A stretch of 64,000 bases of DNA from Caenimonas sedimenti (GCF_007833165.1 NZ_VOBQ01000003.1:1-64000); one strand, 5' to 3'; shown: positions 35,820 through 44,884, counted from the first letter of the stretch. Numbers and translations are program-made. The notes: a model not told the origin generated them from the sequence alone.

Positions 35820-36866
35820 TCAGCCGGGCTCGAGCGGCAGCAGCTCGACGGCTTGTTCCCCCTGCGCCGTGGTGGCACGCTGGCCCGTGGCCACCTGCCC
35901 CTGCAAGCCTTCCGCGGCGGCCGAAGAGGCCGCCACGCGCCAGCCGGCGCTCCGCGCGTGGTCCCGCATGCCGCCCACGGAGCTGACGGCCGGGCCTGGC
36001 ACGATGGAGTGGCCCTGGACGTCGTGCAGCTCGTCGTGCACGGCCACCAGGCTGACCGGCCCCCGGTGCAGGCCGCAGGCCCCCGGCGCGGCCTTGCCCA
36101 GGGCAAAGGCCGCACGCGCAGCGCGCAGTTCCGCGGACATCGTGGCCGTGCCCGAGTCGCCGGCGAACACGCTCAGCAGGTCGGCGCCGTACGGCAGCAC
36201 GTGGTCGGCGCCGAACAGGTAGAGCGTGTCGCGCGCCTGCTGGTGCGCGCGCTTCACGCGCTCCGCCAGGCCTTCCTGGCTCGAGGTCCCGTTGGCCCCG
36301 GGGCCCAGCAAGTCAGCCTGGAGCAGGACGGCGTTTTCGTAATGCAGGTCGCCTTTCGCGTCGGCCTTGCGCTCCCAGCGGGCGCTGACCTCCTTGGCCA
36401 GCTGCTGCTCGTAGCGGCGCCCGAGATGCTCCTTTTGTTGCAACAGCGCGTCCTCGACGACGCCGCTGACCGAGCTGAGGAAGGCCTCCTGCTGCGAGAG
36501 CCGGCGCTCGAGCACGGCGTCCACTGCTTCGCAGAGTTCCTCGGGACGATAGGGCTTCGTCAGGTAATCGTCGGCACCCGAGGTCATGCCCTTGCGCACC
36601 TGCTTGCGGTCCGACATGGCGGTGAGCAGCACGAAGGGCGTGTGGCCGATTTCGGCGTCCTGCCGCAGTTCGGTGACGACTTCGTAGCCGGTCATCCCCG
36701 GCATCATCACGTCGCAGACGATGGCCTCGGGCTTGATCTCGCGCGCCAGCGCCAGGCCGGACGGGCCGTCCGCGGCCTCGTGCACGGAGTGCCCCGCCTT
36801 CTTGAGAGCAAAAGCGGCGACGAAGCGTTGCGCGTCGTCGTCCTCGATCAGCAGCAGCACGGCCAT
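35820..36866 (-). CDS. response regulator with degenerate nucleotide-cyclase-like output domain
   Basis: 348 aa. Residues 1-120 are a CheY-like receiver with the acidic pocket (E8-D11), phosphoacceptor D52 in CDVMMPG, T82 and K104 in TKPY. A coiled linker follows (about 120-180). The C-terminal part resembles a class III adenylate/guanylate cyclase fold: LLQADLLGPG, GADLLSVFAG, AARAAFALG, GLHRGPVSLV. The usual substrate and transition-state motif is replaced, so it is probably inactive. ATG 36866 is preferred to 36884. No kinase gene adjoins it. Confidence 0.78.
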   Translation of the reverse strand: MAVLLLIEDDDAQRFVAAFALKKAGHSVHEAADGPSGLALAREIKPEAIVCDVMMPGMTGYEVVTELRQDAEIGHTPFVLLTAMSDRKQVRKGMTSGADDYLTKPYRPEELCEAVDAVLERRLSQQEAFLSSVSGVVEDALLQQKEHLGRRYEQQLAKEVSARWERKADAKGDLHYENAVLLQADLLGPGANGTSSQEGLAERVKRAHQQARDTLYLFGADHVLPYGADLLSVFAGDSGTATMSAELRAARAAFALGKAAPGACGLHRGPVSLVAVHDELHDVQGHSIVPGPAVSSVGGMRDHARSAGWRVAASSAAAEGLQGQVATGQRATTAQGEQAVELLPLEPG

Positions 36867-36899
36867 GGCGCTATTTTGCGCCATGGCGGGGCGGACCGG

Positions 36900-38009
36900 T
36901 CAGCGGCCCCACACCTCATCGGCGGTTTCCACCACCAGGCGCAGCTTGCTGCGCTGGTCTTCCACCGCGATGTTGTTGCCGTGGACGGTGCTGGAGAAGC
37001 CGCATTGCGGCGACAGCGCCAGTTGCTCCAGCGGCGCGTGCTGCGCCGCTTCGTCGATCCGGCGCTTCAAGACGTCCTTGCTCTCGAGCTGCCCGAACTT
37101 GGTGGTGACCAGGCCGAGCACGACGGTCTTGCCCTTCGGCAGGAAGCGCAGCGGCCGGAAGTCGCCGGAGCGGTCATCGTCGTACTCCATGAAGTACGCG
37201 TCGATGTCCATCTCCTTCAGCAGTGCCTCGGCGACGGGCTCGTAGTTGCCGGCGGCGGCGAACGTGCTCTTGAAGTTGCCGCGGCACAGGTGCATGGCCA
37301 GCAGCATGCCTTGCGGCTTGCGCGCCACCACCTTGTTGATGAACTTCGCGTAGCGATGCGGCAGCTCGTTGGGATCGTCGCCACGCTGGCGTGCGGCCTC
37401 GCGCATCTTCTCGTCGCACAGGTAGGCCAGGTTGGTGTCGTCCATCTGCACGTAGCGGCAGCCCGCGTCGTACAGAGACTGGAGCTCGTCGCCGTAGGCC
37501 TTGGCCACGTCGTCATAGAACGCCGGGTCGAGTTCGGGATAGGCCTCCTTGCTGATGCCGGCGCGGCCACCCCGGAAGTGCAGCATGGTGGGCGAGGGGA
37601 TGGTGACCTTGGGCGTGAACCCGGACGACACCTGCGTCTTCAGGTACTCGAAGTCCGCCTTCTGGATGTCCTTGGCATGGTGGACCTTGCCGACCACCTT
37701 CATCACGGGCGGCGCCAGTTCCTCCGTGCCGTCCGCCTTGCGGATGGTGACCGGGATGTCGGTCTTCACCCCACCCAACTGGTCGAGGAAGTCGATGTGG
37801 AAATAGGTGCGGCGGAATTCCCCGTCGGTGATGCTCTTCAGGCCGATGCTTTCCTGGAACTTCACGATCTCGGCGATGGCCTTGTCTTCGACTTCGCGCA
37901 GCTGCGCAGCGCTGATGTCGCCCTGCGCTTTCTGCGCGCGCGCCTCCAGCAGGTATTGCGGGCGCAGGAAGCTGCCGACGTGGTCGTAGCGGGCGGGGAG
38001 TTGCATCAT
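36900..38009 (-). CDS. MetE C-terminal-like (cobalamin-independent methionine synthase family) protein
   Basis: 369-aa zinc methyltransferase-type TIM barrel similar to the C-terminal half of MetE (YxjG-type). Probable zinc ligands are H240 and C242 (MHLCRGN), E275 (MEYDDDRSG) and C336 (SPQCGFSS). The N-terminal MetE half is missing, as in the short family. It lies 22 bases after vanB on the same strand, so it is probably coexpressed with vanillate demethylation. It may use the one-carbon unit or a methylated compound; this is unproven. Confidence 0.85.
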   Translation of the reverse strand: MMQLPARYDHVGSFLRPQYLLEARAQKAQGDISAAQLREVEDKAIAEIVKFQESIGLKSITDGEFRRTYFHIDFLDQLGGVKTDIPVTIRKADGTEELAPPVMKVVGKVHHAKDIQKADFEYLKTQVSSGFTPKVTIPSPTMLHFRGGRAGISKEAYPELDPAFYDDVAKAYGDELQSLYDAGCRYVQMDDTNLAYLCDEKMREAARQRGDDPNELPHRYAKFINKVVARKPQGMLLAMHLCRGNFKSTFAAAGNYEPVAEALLKEMDIDAYFMEYDDDRSGDFRPLRFLPKGKTVVLGLVTTKFGQLESKDVLKRRIDEAAQHAPLEQLALSPQCGFSSTVHGNNIAVEDQRSKLRLVVETADEVWGR

Positions 38010-38031
38010 GTCTCGGGGTCTCCTTCGGTTG

Positions 38032-38988
38032 TCACAAATCTAGCACCAGCACCGCGCTCTTCGCGCGCGAGCAGCAGGGCGTGAACTGGTCGTGTTTCGC
38101 TTTTTCTTCATCGGTGAAGTACATGTCGCGGTGATCGCACTCACCGTCCAGCACACGTGTGATGCAGGTGCCGCAGACGCCTTGCTCGCAGGAGGTGAGG
38201 ATCTCGATCCCTTGCGCCTGCAGCGCCTGCACGACGGTCTGGTCCGCGGCCACGGCGTAGGTCTTGCCGCTGCCGGCCAGCTTCACTTCGAAGGCACGGT
38301 CGCCGGTGGTGTCCTGCGGCGCGGCGCCGAAGTATTCCAGGTGGATCTGCTCCGGCGGCCAGCCATGCTCCTTGGCGGTCTTCAGCACGAAGTCGATGAA
38401 CCCCGAAGGACCGCAGACATACAGGTGCGTGCCGGCATCGGGCTGGCCCAGCACGCGCGGCAGGTTGAGCTTCTGCGACGGCGGGCCGTCGTCGTGATGG
38501 AACTGCACGCGGTCGGCGAACCGCGAAGCGGCGATCTCGGCGCGGAACGCCGTGCGTTCGGCCGAGCGGGTCGAGTAGTGCAGGGCGAAGTCGGCATCGA
38601 GCTGGGCGAGCCGCTGCGCCATGCAGAGCAGGGGCGTGACGCCGATGCCGCCCGCGAACAGCAGGCTGCGCTTCGCGTGCACCAGCGGGAAGTGGTTGCG
38701 CGGCTCGCTGATCAGCAGCATGTCGCCTTCATGCAGCGAGTCGTGCATGCCGGCGGAACCACCGCGCGATGCCGCGTCGCGCAACACCGCGATGCGGTAG
38801 CGGTGGTTCTCGCCGGCGTCGTTGCACAGCGAGTATTGCCGGGTGAGGCCACCCGGTACCTGCACGTCGATGTGCGAACCCGCGCTGAACGCGGGCAACG
38901 GCGCGCCATCCGGGCGCGCCAGTTCGAACGATGCGATGTCGAGCGCTTCCTGCGCCTTGCGGACGACCCTGACGGCGATTTGCGCCAT
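38032..38988 (-). CDS. vanB: vanillate O-demethylase reductase subunit VanB
   Basis: 318-aa ferredoxin-NAD reductase type electron carrier for VanA. FMN/FAD-binding RQYSL (50-54), nucleotide region FAGGIGVTPLLCMA and YVCGPSGFIDFV, and a C-terminal plant-type [2Fe-2S] domain with Cys at about 267, 272, 275 and 305 (SCEQGVCGTC...CC). Order and size are those of the phthalate-dioxygenase-reductase class. It starts 4 bases after the vanA stop. Confidence 0.95.
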   Translation of the reverse strand: MAQIAVRVVRKAQEALDIASFELARPDGAPLPAFSAGSHIDVQVPGGLTRQYSLCNDAGENHRYRIAVLRDAASRGGSAGMHDSLHEGDMLLISEPRNHFPLVHAKRSLLFAGGIGVTPLLCMAQRLAQLDADFALHYSTRSAERTAFRAEIAASRFADRVQFHHDDGPPSQKLNLPRVLGQPDAGTHLYVCGPSGFIDFVLKTAKEHGWPPEQIHLEYFGAAPQDTTGDRAFEVKLAGSGKTYAVAADQTVVQALQAQGIEILTSCEQGVCGTCITRVLDGECDHRDMYFTDEEKAKHDQFTPCCSRAKSAVLVLDL

Positions 38989-38992
38989 GACG

Positions 38993-40051
38993 TCAGGCCA
39001 GCGCCGGTTGCTGCTGCGGATCGGCCGCCTGCTCTTGCGCCAGCAGCCGGTCCAGGATGCGGCGCGACTGCACGCCGCCGGCGTCGATGTTCAGCATCAG
39101 GAGCTTGCGCCCGGGATAGCGGTTCAGGTTGCGCTGTTGCGCCTCGAGCACGGCCATGTCCTCCGCGAACACCTTGGCCTGTCCCTCGCGGATCTGCGCC
39201 GTGAGCGCCTTGTCCTTCGGATTGAAGTTGCGCGCCATGCCCCAGAAGTACCACATGCTCGTCTCGGTCTCCGGTGTCAGGAAGTCCACCACGATGCTGT
39301 AGACCTTGTCCTTGGGATCGGCATCGTAGCCACCTTTGCCGGCGTGGGCCACGCCCACCTCGATCATGATGTGGCTGGGCGGCGTGAAGTGGCAGACCTG
39401 CCAGCGGTCCACCGGCACGTCGTCGGCCAGGTGGTTGCCGCGCAGGTTGGCGCGCCAGAAGGGCGGCGGCATCACGTTGTTCATGAAGCGGCTGGTGACG
39501 ACGCTTTCCCCGACCGTCTTCGTGGTCACCGGCGTCTCGTCGATCTCCTTCTGCCCGATGCTGGTGGCGTGCACGTAGGTCTCGTGCGTGAGGTCCATCA
39601 GGTTGTCGATCATCAGCCGGTAGTCGCACTGGATGTGGTACAGCCCGCCGCCATAGGCCCATTCGGGGTTCTCCGCCCACTCGAGGTGGTGGATCTTCGC
39701 CGGATCGGCCTGCGCGGCTTCGCCGGGCCAGACCCAGATGAATCCGTAGCGCTCGACCGCGGGGTAGGCGCGGATCTTCGGGAACCCGCCCACGCGTTGG
39801 CCCGGCATGGCCACCGTCTTGCCGTCGCAGCCCATGACGAGGCCGTGGTAGCCGCAGACCAGTTGCCCCTCACAGACCTCGCCCAGCGACAGCGCGGCGC
39901 CCCGGTGCGGACAGAAGTCCTCCAGCGCCGCGACCTGGTTGCCGGCGCCGCGATAGAAGACGATCTTCTCGCCGCAGATGGTGCGCCCCAGCGGCTTTTC
40001 GTCGATCTCGTCGGGGGTGCAGGCGACGTACCAGGCATTTTTGAGGAACAT
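38993..40051 (-). CDS. vanA: vanillate O-demethylase oxygenase subunit VanA
   Basis: 352-aa Rieske non-heme iron oxygenase converting vanillate to protocatechuate and formaldehyde. Rieske motif CPHRG (C47, H49) and CGYHG (C66, H69). The mononuclear iron site lies in DNLMDLTHETYVHATS. The N-terminus MFLKNAWYVACTPDEI is typical of VanA. I chose ATG 40051 because the longer frame begins at a GTG within the promoter region. It is the first gene of vanA-vanB-metE-like, divergent from vanR. Confidence 0.95.
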   Translation of the reverse strand: MFLKNAWYVACTPDEIDEKPLGRTICGEKIVFYRGAGNQVAALEDFCPHRGAALSLGEVCEGQLVCGYHGLVMGCDGKTVAMPGQRVGGFPKIRAYPAVERYGFIWVWPGEAAQADPAKIHHLEWAENPEWAYGGGLYHIQCDYRLMIDNLMDLTHETYVHATSIGQKEIDETPVTTKTVGESVVTSRFMNNVMPPPFWRANLRGNHLADDVPVDRWQVCHFTPPSHIMIEVGVAHAGKGGYDADPKDKVYSIVVDFLTPETETSMWYFWGMARNFNPKDKALTAQIREGQAKVFAEDMAVLEAQQRNLNRYPGRKLLMLNIDAGGVQSRRILDRLLAQEQAADPQQQPALA

Positions 40052-40084
40052 GACGGAGCGGGCGTGGCTTTCGAAGGAAGGCAA

Positions 40085-40115
40085 ATTATGCGTCACCGCC
40101 CCATCGATGTATACA
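40085..40115 (-). promoter_or_regulatory. vanA promoter region with VanR site 1
   Basis: The palindrome TGTATACA (40108-40115) lies about 18-20 bases upstream of a CATAAT -10 (40090-40085) on the minus strand and thus covers the -35 position of vanA. A second copy occurs at 40171-40178. TGTATACA-type palindromes are typical of VanR and other GntR/FCD regulators. Confidence 0.55.
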
Positions 40116-40169
40116 ATGAAGAAGGAAATCAGCTATTCGAAGCCGTTATTTCCGGTAAATCTGAGTCTG

Positions 40170-40922
40170 ATGTATACAGCGCCCCCCATCGAAACGACAG
40201 ACCCGACCTCGTCGCAGGCAGTCAAGGCGCAACTGCGGCTGCGCGAGATGATCCTGGCGGGCGAGCTGCCGGCGGGCGCGCGGATCGCTGAACTGGCGAT
40301 CGTGGAGAAGCTGGGGGTGTCGCGCACACCGATCCGGGCCGCGCTGATGCGCCTCGAGCAGGAGGGACTGCTGGAAGGCCTGCCCAGCGGCGGCTATGGC
40401 GTTCGCACCTTCTCCGAGCGCGATGTCTCCGACGCCATCGAGATGCGGGGCACGGTCGAGGGTTTGGCGGCGCGCCTGGCTGCGGAGCGTGGCGTCGAGG
40501 CACCGGTGCTGCAGGAGGCGCGCGCCTGCCTCGAACAGATCGACATCGTCCTCAGCCAGCCGGCACTGGATGACGATGCTTTCCTGCGCTACGTCACCCT
40601 CAACCAGAAATTCCACAACCTGTTCTGCGAGATGGCGGGCAGCCCGGTGATCACCCGCGAGCTGGAGCGGGTGGTGCGTCTGCCCTTCGCCTCTCCCTCG
40701 GGGTTCGTCGTGATGCAGGCGAACTCGCCGCAGGCGCGCGACATGCTGATTGTTGCGCAGGACCAGCACCGCCAGGTGCTGGACGCGATCGAACGCCGCG
40801 AGGGCGCGCGGGCCGAGGCCATCATGCGCGAGCACTCGCGCCTGGCCCAGCGCAACCTGCGCGAAGCCGTGCGCAGCCCGGACAGCGGGCGGATGCCTGG
40901 CGTGCGCCTGATCCGGGGGTAG
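40170..40922 (+). CDS. vanR: GntR-family (FCD/VanR-type) transcriptional regulator
   Basis: 250-aa repressor. The N-terminal winged helix reads LREMILAGELPAGARIAELAIVEKLGVSRTPIRAALMRLEQEG, and an all-helical FCD effector domain follows (metal/ligand residues in RYVTLNQKFHNLF and AQDQHRQVLDAIERR). Divergent from vanAB with TGTATACA sites between, so it should repress vanAB until vanillate binds. ATG 40170 lies inside the second site; in-frame ATGs at 40107 and 40116 would extend the protein, and none has a good ribosome site. Confidence 0.88.
   Translation: MYTAPPIETTDPTSSQAVKAQLRLREMILAGELPAGARIAELAIVEKLGVSRTPIRAALMRLEQEGLLEGLPSGGYGVRTFSERDVSDAIEMRGTVEGLAARLAAERGVEAPVLQEARACLEQIDIVLSQPALDDDAFLRYVTLNQKFHNLFCEMAGSPVITRELERVVRLPFASPSGFVVMQANSPQARDMLIVAQDQHRQVLDAIERREGARAEAIMREHSRLAQRNLREAVRSPDSGRMPGVRLIRG
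40171..40178. promoter_or_regulatory. VanR site 2 overlapping the vanR start codon
   Basis: Second exact copy of TGTATACA, 63 bases (six helical turns) from the first copy. It begins within the proposed vanR ATG, so autoregulation by a roadblock or DNA looping between the two sites is possible. Confidence 0.5.
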
Positions 40923-40952
40923 ACATGCGAAACGCGCTGTTCCCAAACCCGA

Positions 40953-40981
40953 TTGCGATAACCTGCCCTTGGCTATCGCAA
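40953..40981. promoter_or_regulatory. 8-bp inverted repeat upstream of ABC receptor gene
   Basis: TTGCGATA (40953-40960) and TATCGCAA (40974-40981) are perfect complements separated by 13 bases, in the 142-base gap between vanR and the ABC importer operon. No T-run follows, so an operator is favoured over a terminator. The two half-sites are 21 bases centre to centre, on the same DNA face. Confidence 0.45.
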
Positions 40982-41064
40982 AGCCTCATAACTGGTAGTG
41001 TGCGCCCGGGGCTTTGCGTTCCGCCGCGCGAAGCACAAAATTCGCAACCCCCACGGAGACCGCC

Positions 41065-42234
41065 ATGCACAAGAGACACGTATTGAAGACCGCCCTGGCC
41101 CTGGGCCTGCTGGGTGCCAGCACCCTGGGCCTGGCGCAGGACAGGATCCGCATCGGGCTCATCCTGCCGATGACCGGCCCCTTCGCTTCCACCGGCAAGC
41201 AGATCGAGGCCGCGGCCAAGCTGTACATGGCGCAGAACGGCGACACGGTCGCCGGCAAGAAGGTCGAACTGATCGTCAAGGACGACACCGGCACGCCTGA
41301 TGTCACCAAGCGCATCGCGCAGGAGCTGGTGGTCAACGAGAAGGTGGCGGTGCTGGCCGGCTTCGGCCTCACGCCGCTGGCGCTGGCCACCGCACCCATC
41401 GCCACGCAGTCGAAGACGCCGCTGGTGGTGATGGCCGCCGCCACGTCGAGCATCACGGAAGCCTCCCCCTACATCATCCGCACCAGCTTCACGCTGCCGC
41501 AGGCTGCCGTCGGCATCGCCGACTGGGCGCCGAAGAATGGCATCAAGAAGGTGGTCACGCTCGTGAGCGACTACGGCCCGGGCATCGACGCCGAGAAGTT
41601 CTTCAAGGACCGCCTCATCTTCAACGGCGGCACCGTCGTCGAAAGCCTGCGGGTGCCGCTGCGCAACCCCGACTTCGCGCCGTTCCTGCAGAAGGTGCGC
41701 GACGCCAAGCCGGACGCGCTGTTCACGTTCGTGCCCTCGGGCGCCGGCGCGGCGCTGATGAAGCAGTTCTCCGAGCGGGGCCTCGACAAGGCGGGCGTCA
41801 AGCTGATCGGCACCGGCGACGTGACCGACGATGACATCCTGAACAGCATGGGCGACGTCGCCGTCGGCGTGGTCACCTCGCACCACTATTCGACCGCGCA
41901 CAACTCGCCCACCAACAAGAAGTTCGTCGATGCCTTCCTCAAGGCCAACAACAACCTGCGTCCGAACTTCATGGCCGTGGGCGGTTATGACGGCATGCAC
42001 GTCATCTACGAAGCACTGAAGAAGACCAAGGGCGGCACCGGCGGCGGCGATGCCTTGCTGGCCGCGATGAAGGGCCAGATCTTCGAGAGCCCGCGCGGCC
42101 CCATGTTCATCGATGCCCAGACACGCGACGTCGTACACAACATCTACATCCGCAAGGTCGAGAAGAAGGACGGGCAGCTGTACAACGTGGAGTTCGAGAC
42201 GTTGAAGGACGTCAAGGATCCGGGAAAGAAGTAA
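41065..42234 (+). CDS. branched-chain amino acid-type ABC transporter substrate-binding protein
   Basis: 389-aa periplasmic receptor of the LivK/type I fold. Signal peptide MHKRHVLKTALALGLLGAST (cleaved near GLAQD), then IRIGLILPMTGPFASTGKQI and DDTGTPDVTKRIAQELV. Many members import aromatic acids rather than amino acids, and this gene lies next to vanR in an aromatic region, so a phenolic acid ligand is plausible. A terminator follows, which would give more receptor than membrane subunits. CACGGAG precedes the ATG. Confidence 0.92.
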   Translation: MHKRHVLKTALALGLLGASTLGLAQDRIRIGLILPMTGPFASTGKQIEAAAKLYMAQNGDTVAGKKVELIVKDDTGTPDVTKRIAQELVVNEKVAVLAGFGLTPLALATAPIATQSKTPLVVMAAATSSITEASPYIIRTSFTLPQAAVGIADWAPKNGIKKVVTLVSDYGPGIDAEKFFKDRLIFNGGTVVESLRVPLRNPDFAPFLQKVRDAKPDALFTFVPSGAGAALMKQFSERGLDKAGVKLIGTGDVTDDDILNSMGDVAVGVVTSHHYSTAHNSPTNKKFVDAFLKANNNLRPNFMAVGGYDGMHVIYEALKKTKGGTGGGDALLAAMKGQIFESPRGPMFIDAQTRDVVHNIYIRKVEKKDGQLYNVEFETLKDVKDPGKK

Positions 42235-42244
42235 CGGACGATAA

Positions 42245-42276
42245 CGCGGCCCTGCGGGCCGCGTCCTTCTGTTTTT
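42245..42276 (+). terminator. intrinsic terminator after ABC receptor gene
   Basis: CGCGGCCC (42245-42252) and GGGCCGCG (42256-42263) pair perfectly around TGC. The T-rich tail tccttctgttttt follows. Partial termination would set the receptor-to-permease ratio. Confidence 0.75.
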
Positions 42277-42290
42277 GGATTGGGGTCCGC

Positions 42291-43166
42291 TTGCTCACGA
42301 TTCTTTTCGACGGCATCGCCTACGGCATGCTGCTCTTCGTGCTCGCGGTCGGCCTGGCCGTGACCATGGGGTTGATGAACTTCATCAACCTCGCGCACGG
42401 CGCCTTCGCCATGGCCGGCGGGTACATCACCGTGCTGCTGATGCAGAAACTGGGCGTGCCCTTCCTGGTGTGCCTGCCGATCGCCTTTCTCGGATCGGCG
42501 CTGCTCGGCGGCGTGCTCGAGCGCACGCTGTACCGGCCGATGTACGCCAAGCCGCACCTCGACCAGGTGCTGTTCTCCATCGGCCTCACGTTCATGGCGG
42601 TGGCGGCCACCGACTATTTCATGGGCTCGACCCAGCAGATCATCCAGCTGCCGGATTTCCTGCGCGGCCGCACGGAGCTGGGCGCCGATCCGTTCGTCCT
42701 GGGCATGGGCCATTACCGGCTGTTCATCATTGCCGTCTGCGCGGCGTTGACGATCGCTCTGCAATACGTGCTGAGCCGCACCCGCTTCGGCAGCCGGCTG
42801 CGCGCGGCGGTGGATGACCAGCGGGTGGCGGCCGGTCTCGGCATCAACGTCAACATCGTCTTCCTCACCACCTTCGCGATGGGCTCGGGGCTCGCGGGGC
42901 TGGGGGGTGCGCTGGGCGCCGAAGTGCTGGGGCTCGACCCGACCTTCCCGCTCAAGTTCATGATCTATTTCCTGATCGTCGTGGCCGTCGGCGGCACCTC
43001 GTCGATCACCGGGCCGCTGCTCGCGGCTTTGCTGCTCGGCATCGCCGACGTCGCGGGCAAGTACTACATCCCCAAGCTGGGCGCCTTCATCGTGTACAGC
43101 CTGATGATCGCCATCCTGATCTGGCGGCCGCAGGGCCTCTTCGTGCGCCAGGGAGGGAAGGCCTGA
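42291..43166 (+). CDS. livH: branched-chain-type ABC permease LivH
   Basis: 291-aa inner-membrane permease with about eight hydrophobic segments. GLMNFINLAHGAFAMAGGYI and GLGINVNIVFLTTFAMGSGLAGLGGALGA are LivH hallmarks. The start is a TTG (42291), directly giving a normal N-terminus; only a weak purine run precedes it. It overlaps livM by one base. Confidence 0.92.
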   Translation: MLTILFDGIAYGMLLFVLAVGLAVTMGLMNFINLAHGAFAMAGGYITVLLMQKLGVPFLVCLPIAFLGSALLGGVLERTLYRPMYAKPHLDQVLFSIGLTFMAVAATDYFMGSTQQIIQLPDFLRGRTELGADPFVLGMGHYRLFIIAVCAALTIALQYVLSRTRFGSRLRAAVDDQRVAAGLGINVNIVFLTTFAMGSGLAGLGGALGAEVLGLDPTFPLKFMIYFLIVVAVGGTSSITGPLLAALLLGIADVAGKYYIPKLGAFIVYSLMIAILIWRPQGLFVRQGGKA

Positions 43167-44128
43167 TGCAAGCGCAGCAATCCTTGCTCACGTCCTCACG
43201 CTGGCGGCCCTGGGAATTCATTCTGTGGGCACTCGCGTTCGCGATGCCGCTCCTGATGTCCAAGCACGCGCTGATCGTCAACGAGATCGCCATCGTGGCG
43301 TTGTTCGCGATCTCGCTGGACCTGGTGCTGGGCTACACCGGCATCGTGTCTTTGGGGCACGCGGCCTTCTTCGGCATGGGGGCGTACACGGCGGCGCTGT
43401 TCGCCAAGCACGTGATGCCGGATCCGCTCGTGGGGCTGCTGGTCGCGACCGCGGTGGCGACCGTCTTCGGCGCCATCGGCAGCCTGACCATCATGCGGGG
43501 CAGCGACCTCACACGGCTGATGGTGACGTTGGGCGCCGCGTTGATCCTGCTCGAACTCGCCAACAAGCTCGACTGGCTGACCGGCGGTGCCGACGGCTTG
43601 CAGGGCGTTGTGATGGGTCCGGTGCTGGGGATGTTCGCTTTCGACCTGAGCGGGCGCACCGCGGCGTGGTATTCGCTCAGCATCGCCCTCATCTTCTTCC
43701 TGCTGGTGCGGCGGCTGGTGCATTCACCGTTCGGCGGGACCCTGAAGGCCATCCGCGACAACCGCCTGCGCGCCATGGCCATCGGCATCCCCGTCAGCTC
43801 GCGCCTGGGCGTCATCTACACGGTGGCCGCCGGCGTGGCGGGTGCGGCGGGTGCGCTGCTGGCGCAGACCACGGGCTTCGCTTCGCTCGACGTGTTCGAG
43901 TTCCACCGCTCGGCCGACGTGATGCTGATGCTGGTGATCGGTGGCACCGGTTGGCTGTACGGCGGCATCGCCGGTGCCATCGTCTTCAAGCTGATGCAGG
44001 ACGCGCTCTCGGCCATCACGCCGCAGTACTGGACGTTCTGGATCGGACTGTTCCTGGTGGTCCTGGTGCTGGTCGGACGCGACCGTCTGCTCAAGCCCTG
44101 GACCTGGTTCAAGCGGGGGCAATCATGA
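43166..44128 (+). CDS. livM: branched-chain-type ABC permease LivM
   Basis: 320-aa inner-membrane permease. Family motifs are FAISLDLVLGYTGIVSLGHAAFFGMGAYTA and LKAIRDNRLRAMAIGI (the EAA-type loop). Its first base is the last base of the livH stop. Its own stop overlaps the livG ATG (ATGA). It forms the membrane channel with LivH. Confidence 0.93.
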   Translation: MQAQQSLLTSSRWRPWEFILWALAFAMPLLMSKHALIVNEIAIVALFAISLDLVLGYTGIVSLGHAAFFGMGAYTAALFAKHVMPDPLVGLLVATAVATVFGAIGSLTIMRGSDLTRLMVTLGAALILLELANKLDWLTGGADGLQGVVMGPVLGMFAFDLSGRTAAWYSLSIALIFFLLVRRLVHSPFGGTLKAIRDNRLRAMAIGIPVSSRLGVIYTVAAGVAGAAGALLAQTTGFASLDVFEFHRSADVMLMLVIGGTGWLYGGIAGAIVFKLMQDALSAITPQYWTFWIGLFLVVLVLVGRDRLLKPWTWFKRGQS

Positions 44129-44884
44129 GCGATGAGATCGTCCTCAGCGCCCTGGGGCTGGTGAAGCGCTTCGGCGGCATCACGGCCACACAGAACGTCA
44201 CTTTGAACCTGCGGCGCGGCGCGCGCCATGCGCTGATCGGCCCCAACGGGGCGGGCAAGACCACGCTGATCAACCTGCTGACGGGCGTGCTGGAGCCGAG
44301 CGAAGGGCGCATCGTGCTGGAAGGCCAGGACATCACCACCCTGGCGCCGCACCAGCGCGTGCGGCGCGGCATGGTCCGCACCTTCCAGATCAACCAGCTG
44401 TTCGCCAGCATGACGCCGCTGGAGACCATCGCGCTGGTGGTGTCGCAGCAGCGCGGGCTGGGCGCGCGATGGTGGCCATCCCTGGGCGCGGACAAGGCCG
44501 TGGCGGAGCGCGCCGCCGCGTTGCTGGAGCAGTTCCACCTGGCTGAAGTGGCTGACCAGCGGACCGAGCATCTCGCCTACGGCAAGCGCCGGCTGCTGGA
44601 GATCGCCATCGCGCTGGCCTGCGAGCCGCGCGTGCTCCTGCTCGACGAGCCTGTGGCCGGCGTGCCAGCCGGTGAGCGCGAGGAGCTGTTGCAGACCGTG
44701 GCGGCGTTGCCCGCCGACGTTTCGGTGCTGCTGATCGAACACGACATGGACCTCGTCTTCAGCTTCGCCGACCGCATGACAGTGCTGGTCAACGGCGCGG
44801 TGCTGACCGAAGGGTCGCCGGACGAAATCGCCAACGATCCTGAAGTCAAGGCGGTCTACCTCGGCCACGGCGAGGAGGCGGCGC

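Noticed and set aside
40052..40096. longer VanA start at GTG 40096
   Set aside because: It adds 15 residues not typical of VanA and overlaps the -10 region. MFLKNAWYVA at 40051 is the usual N-terminus.
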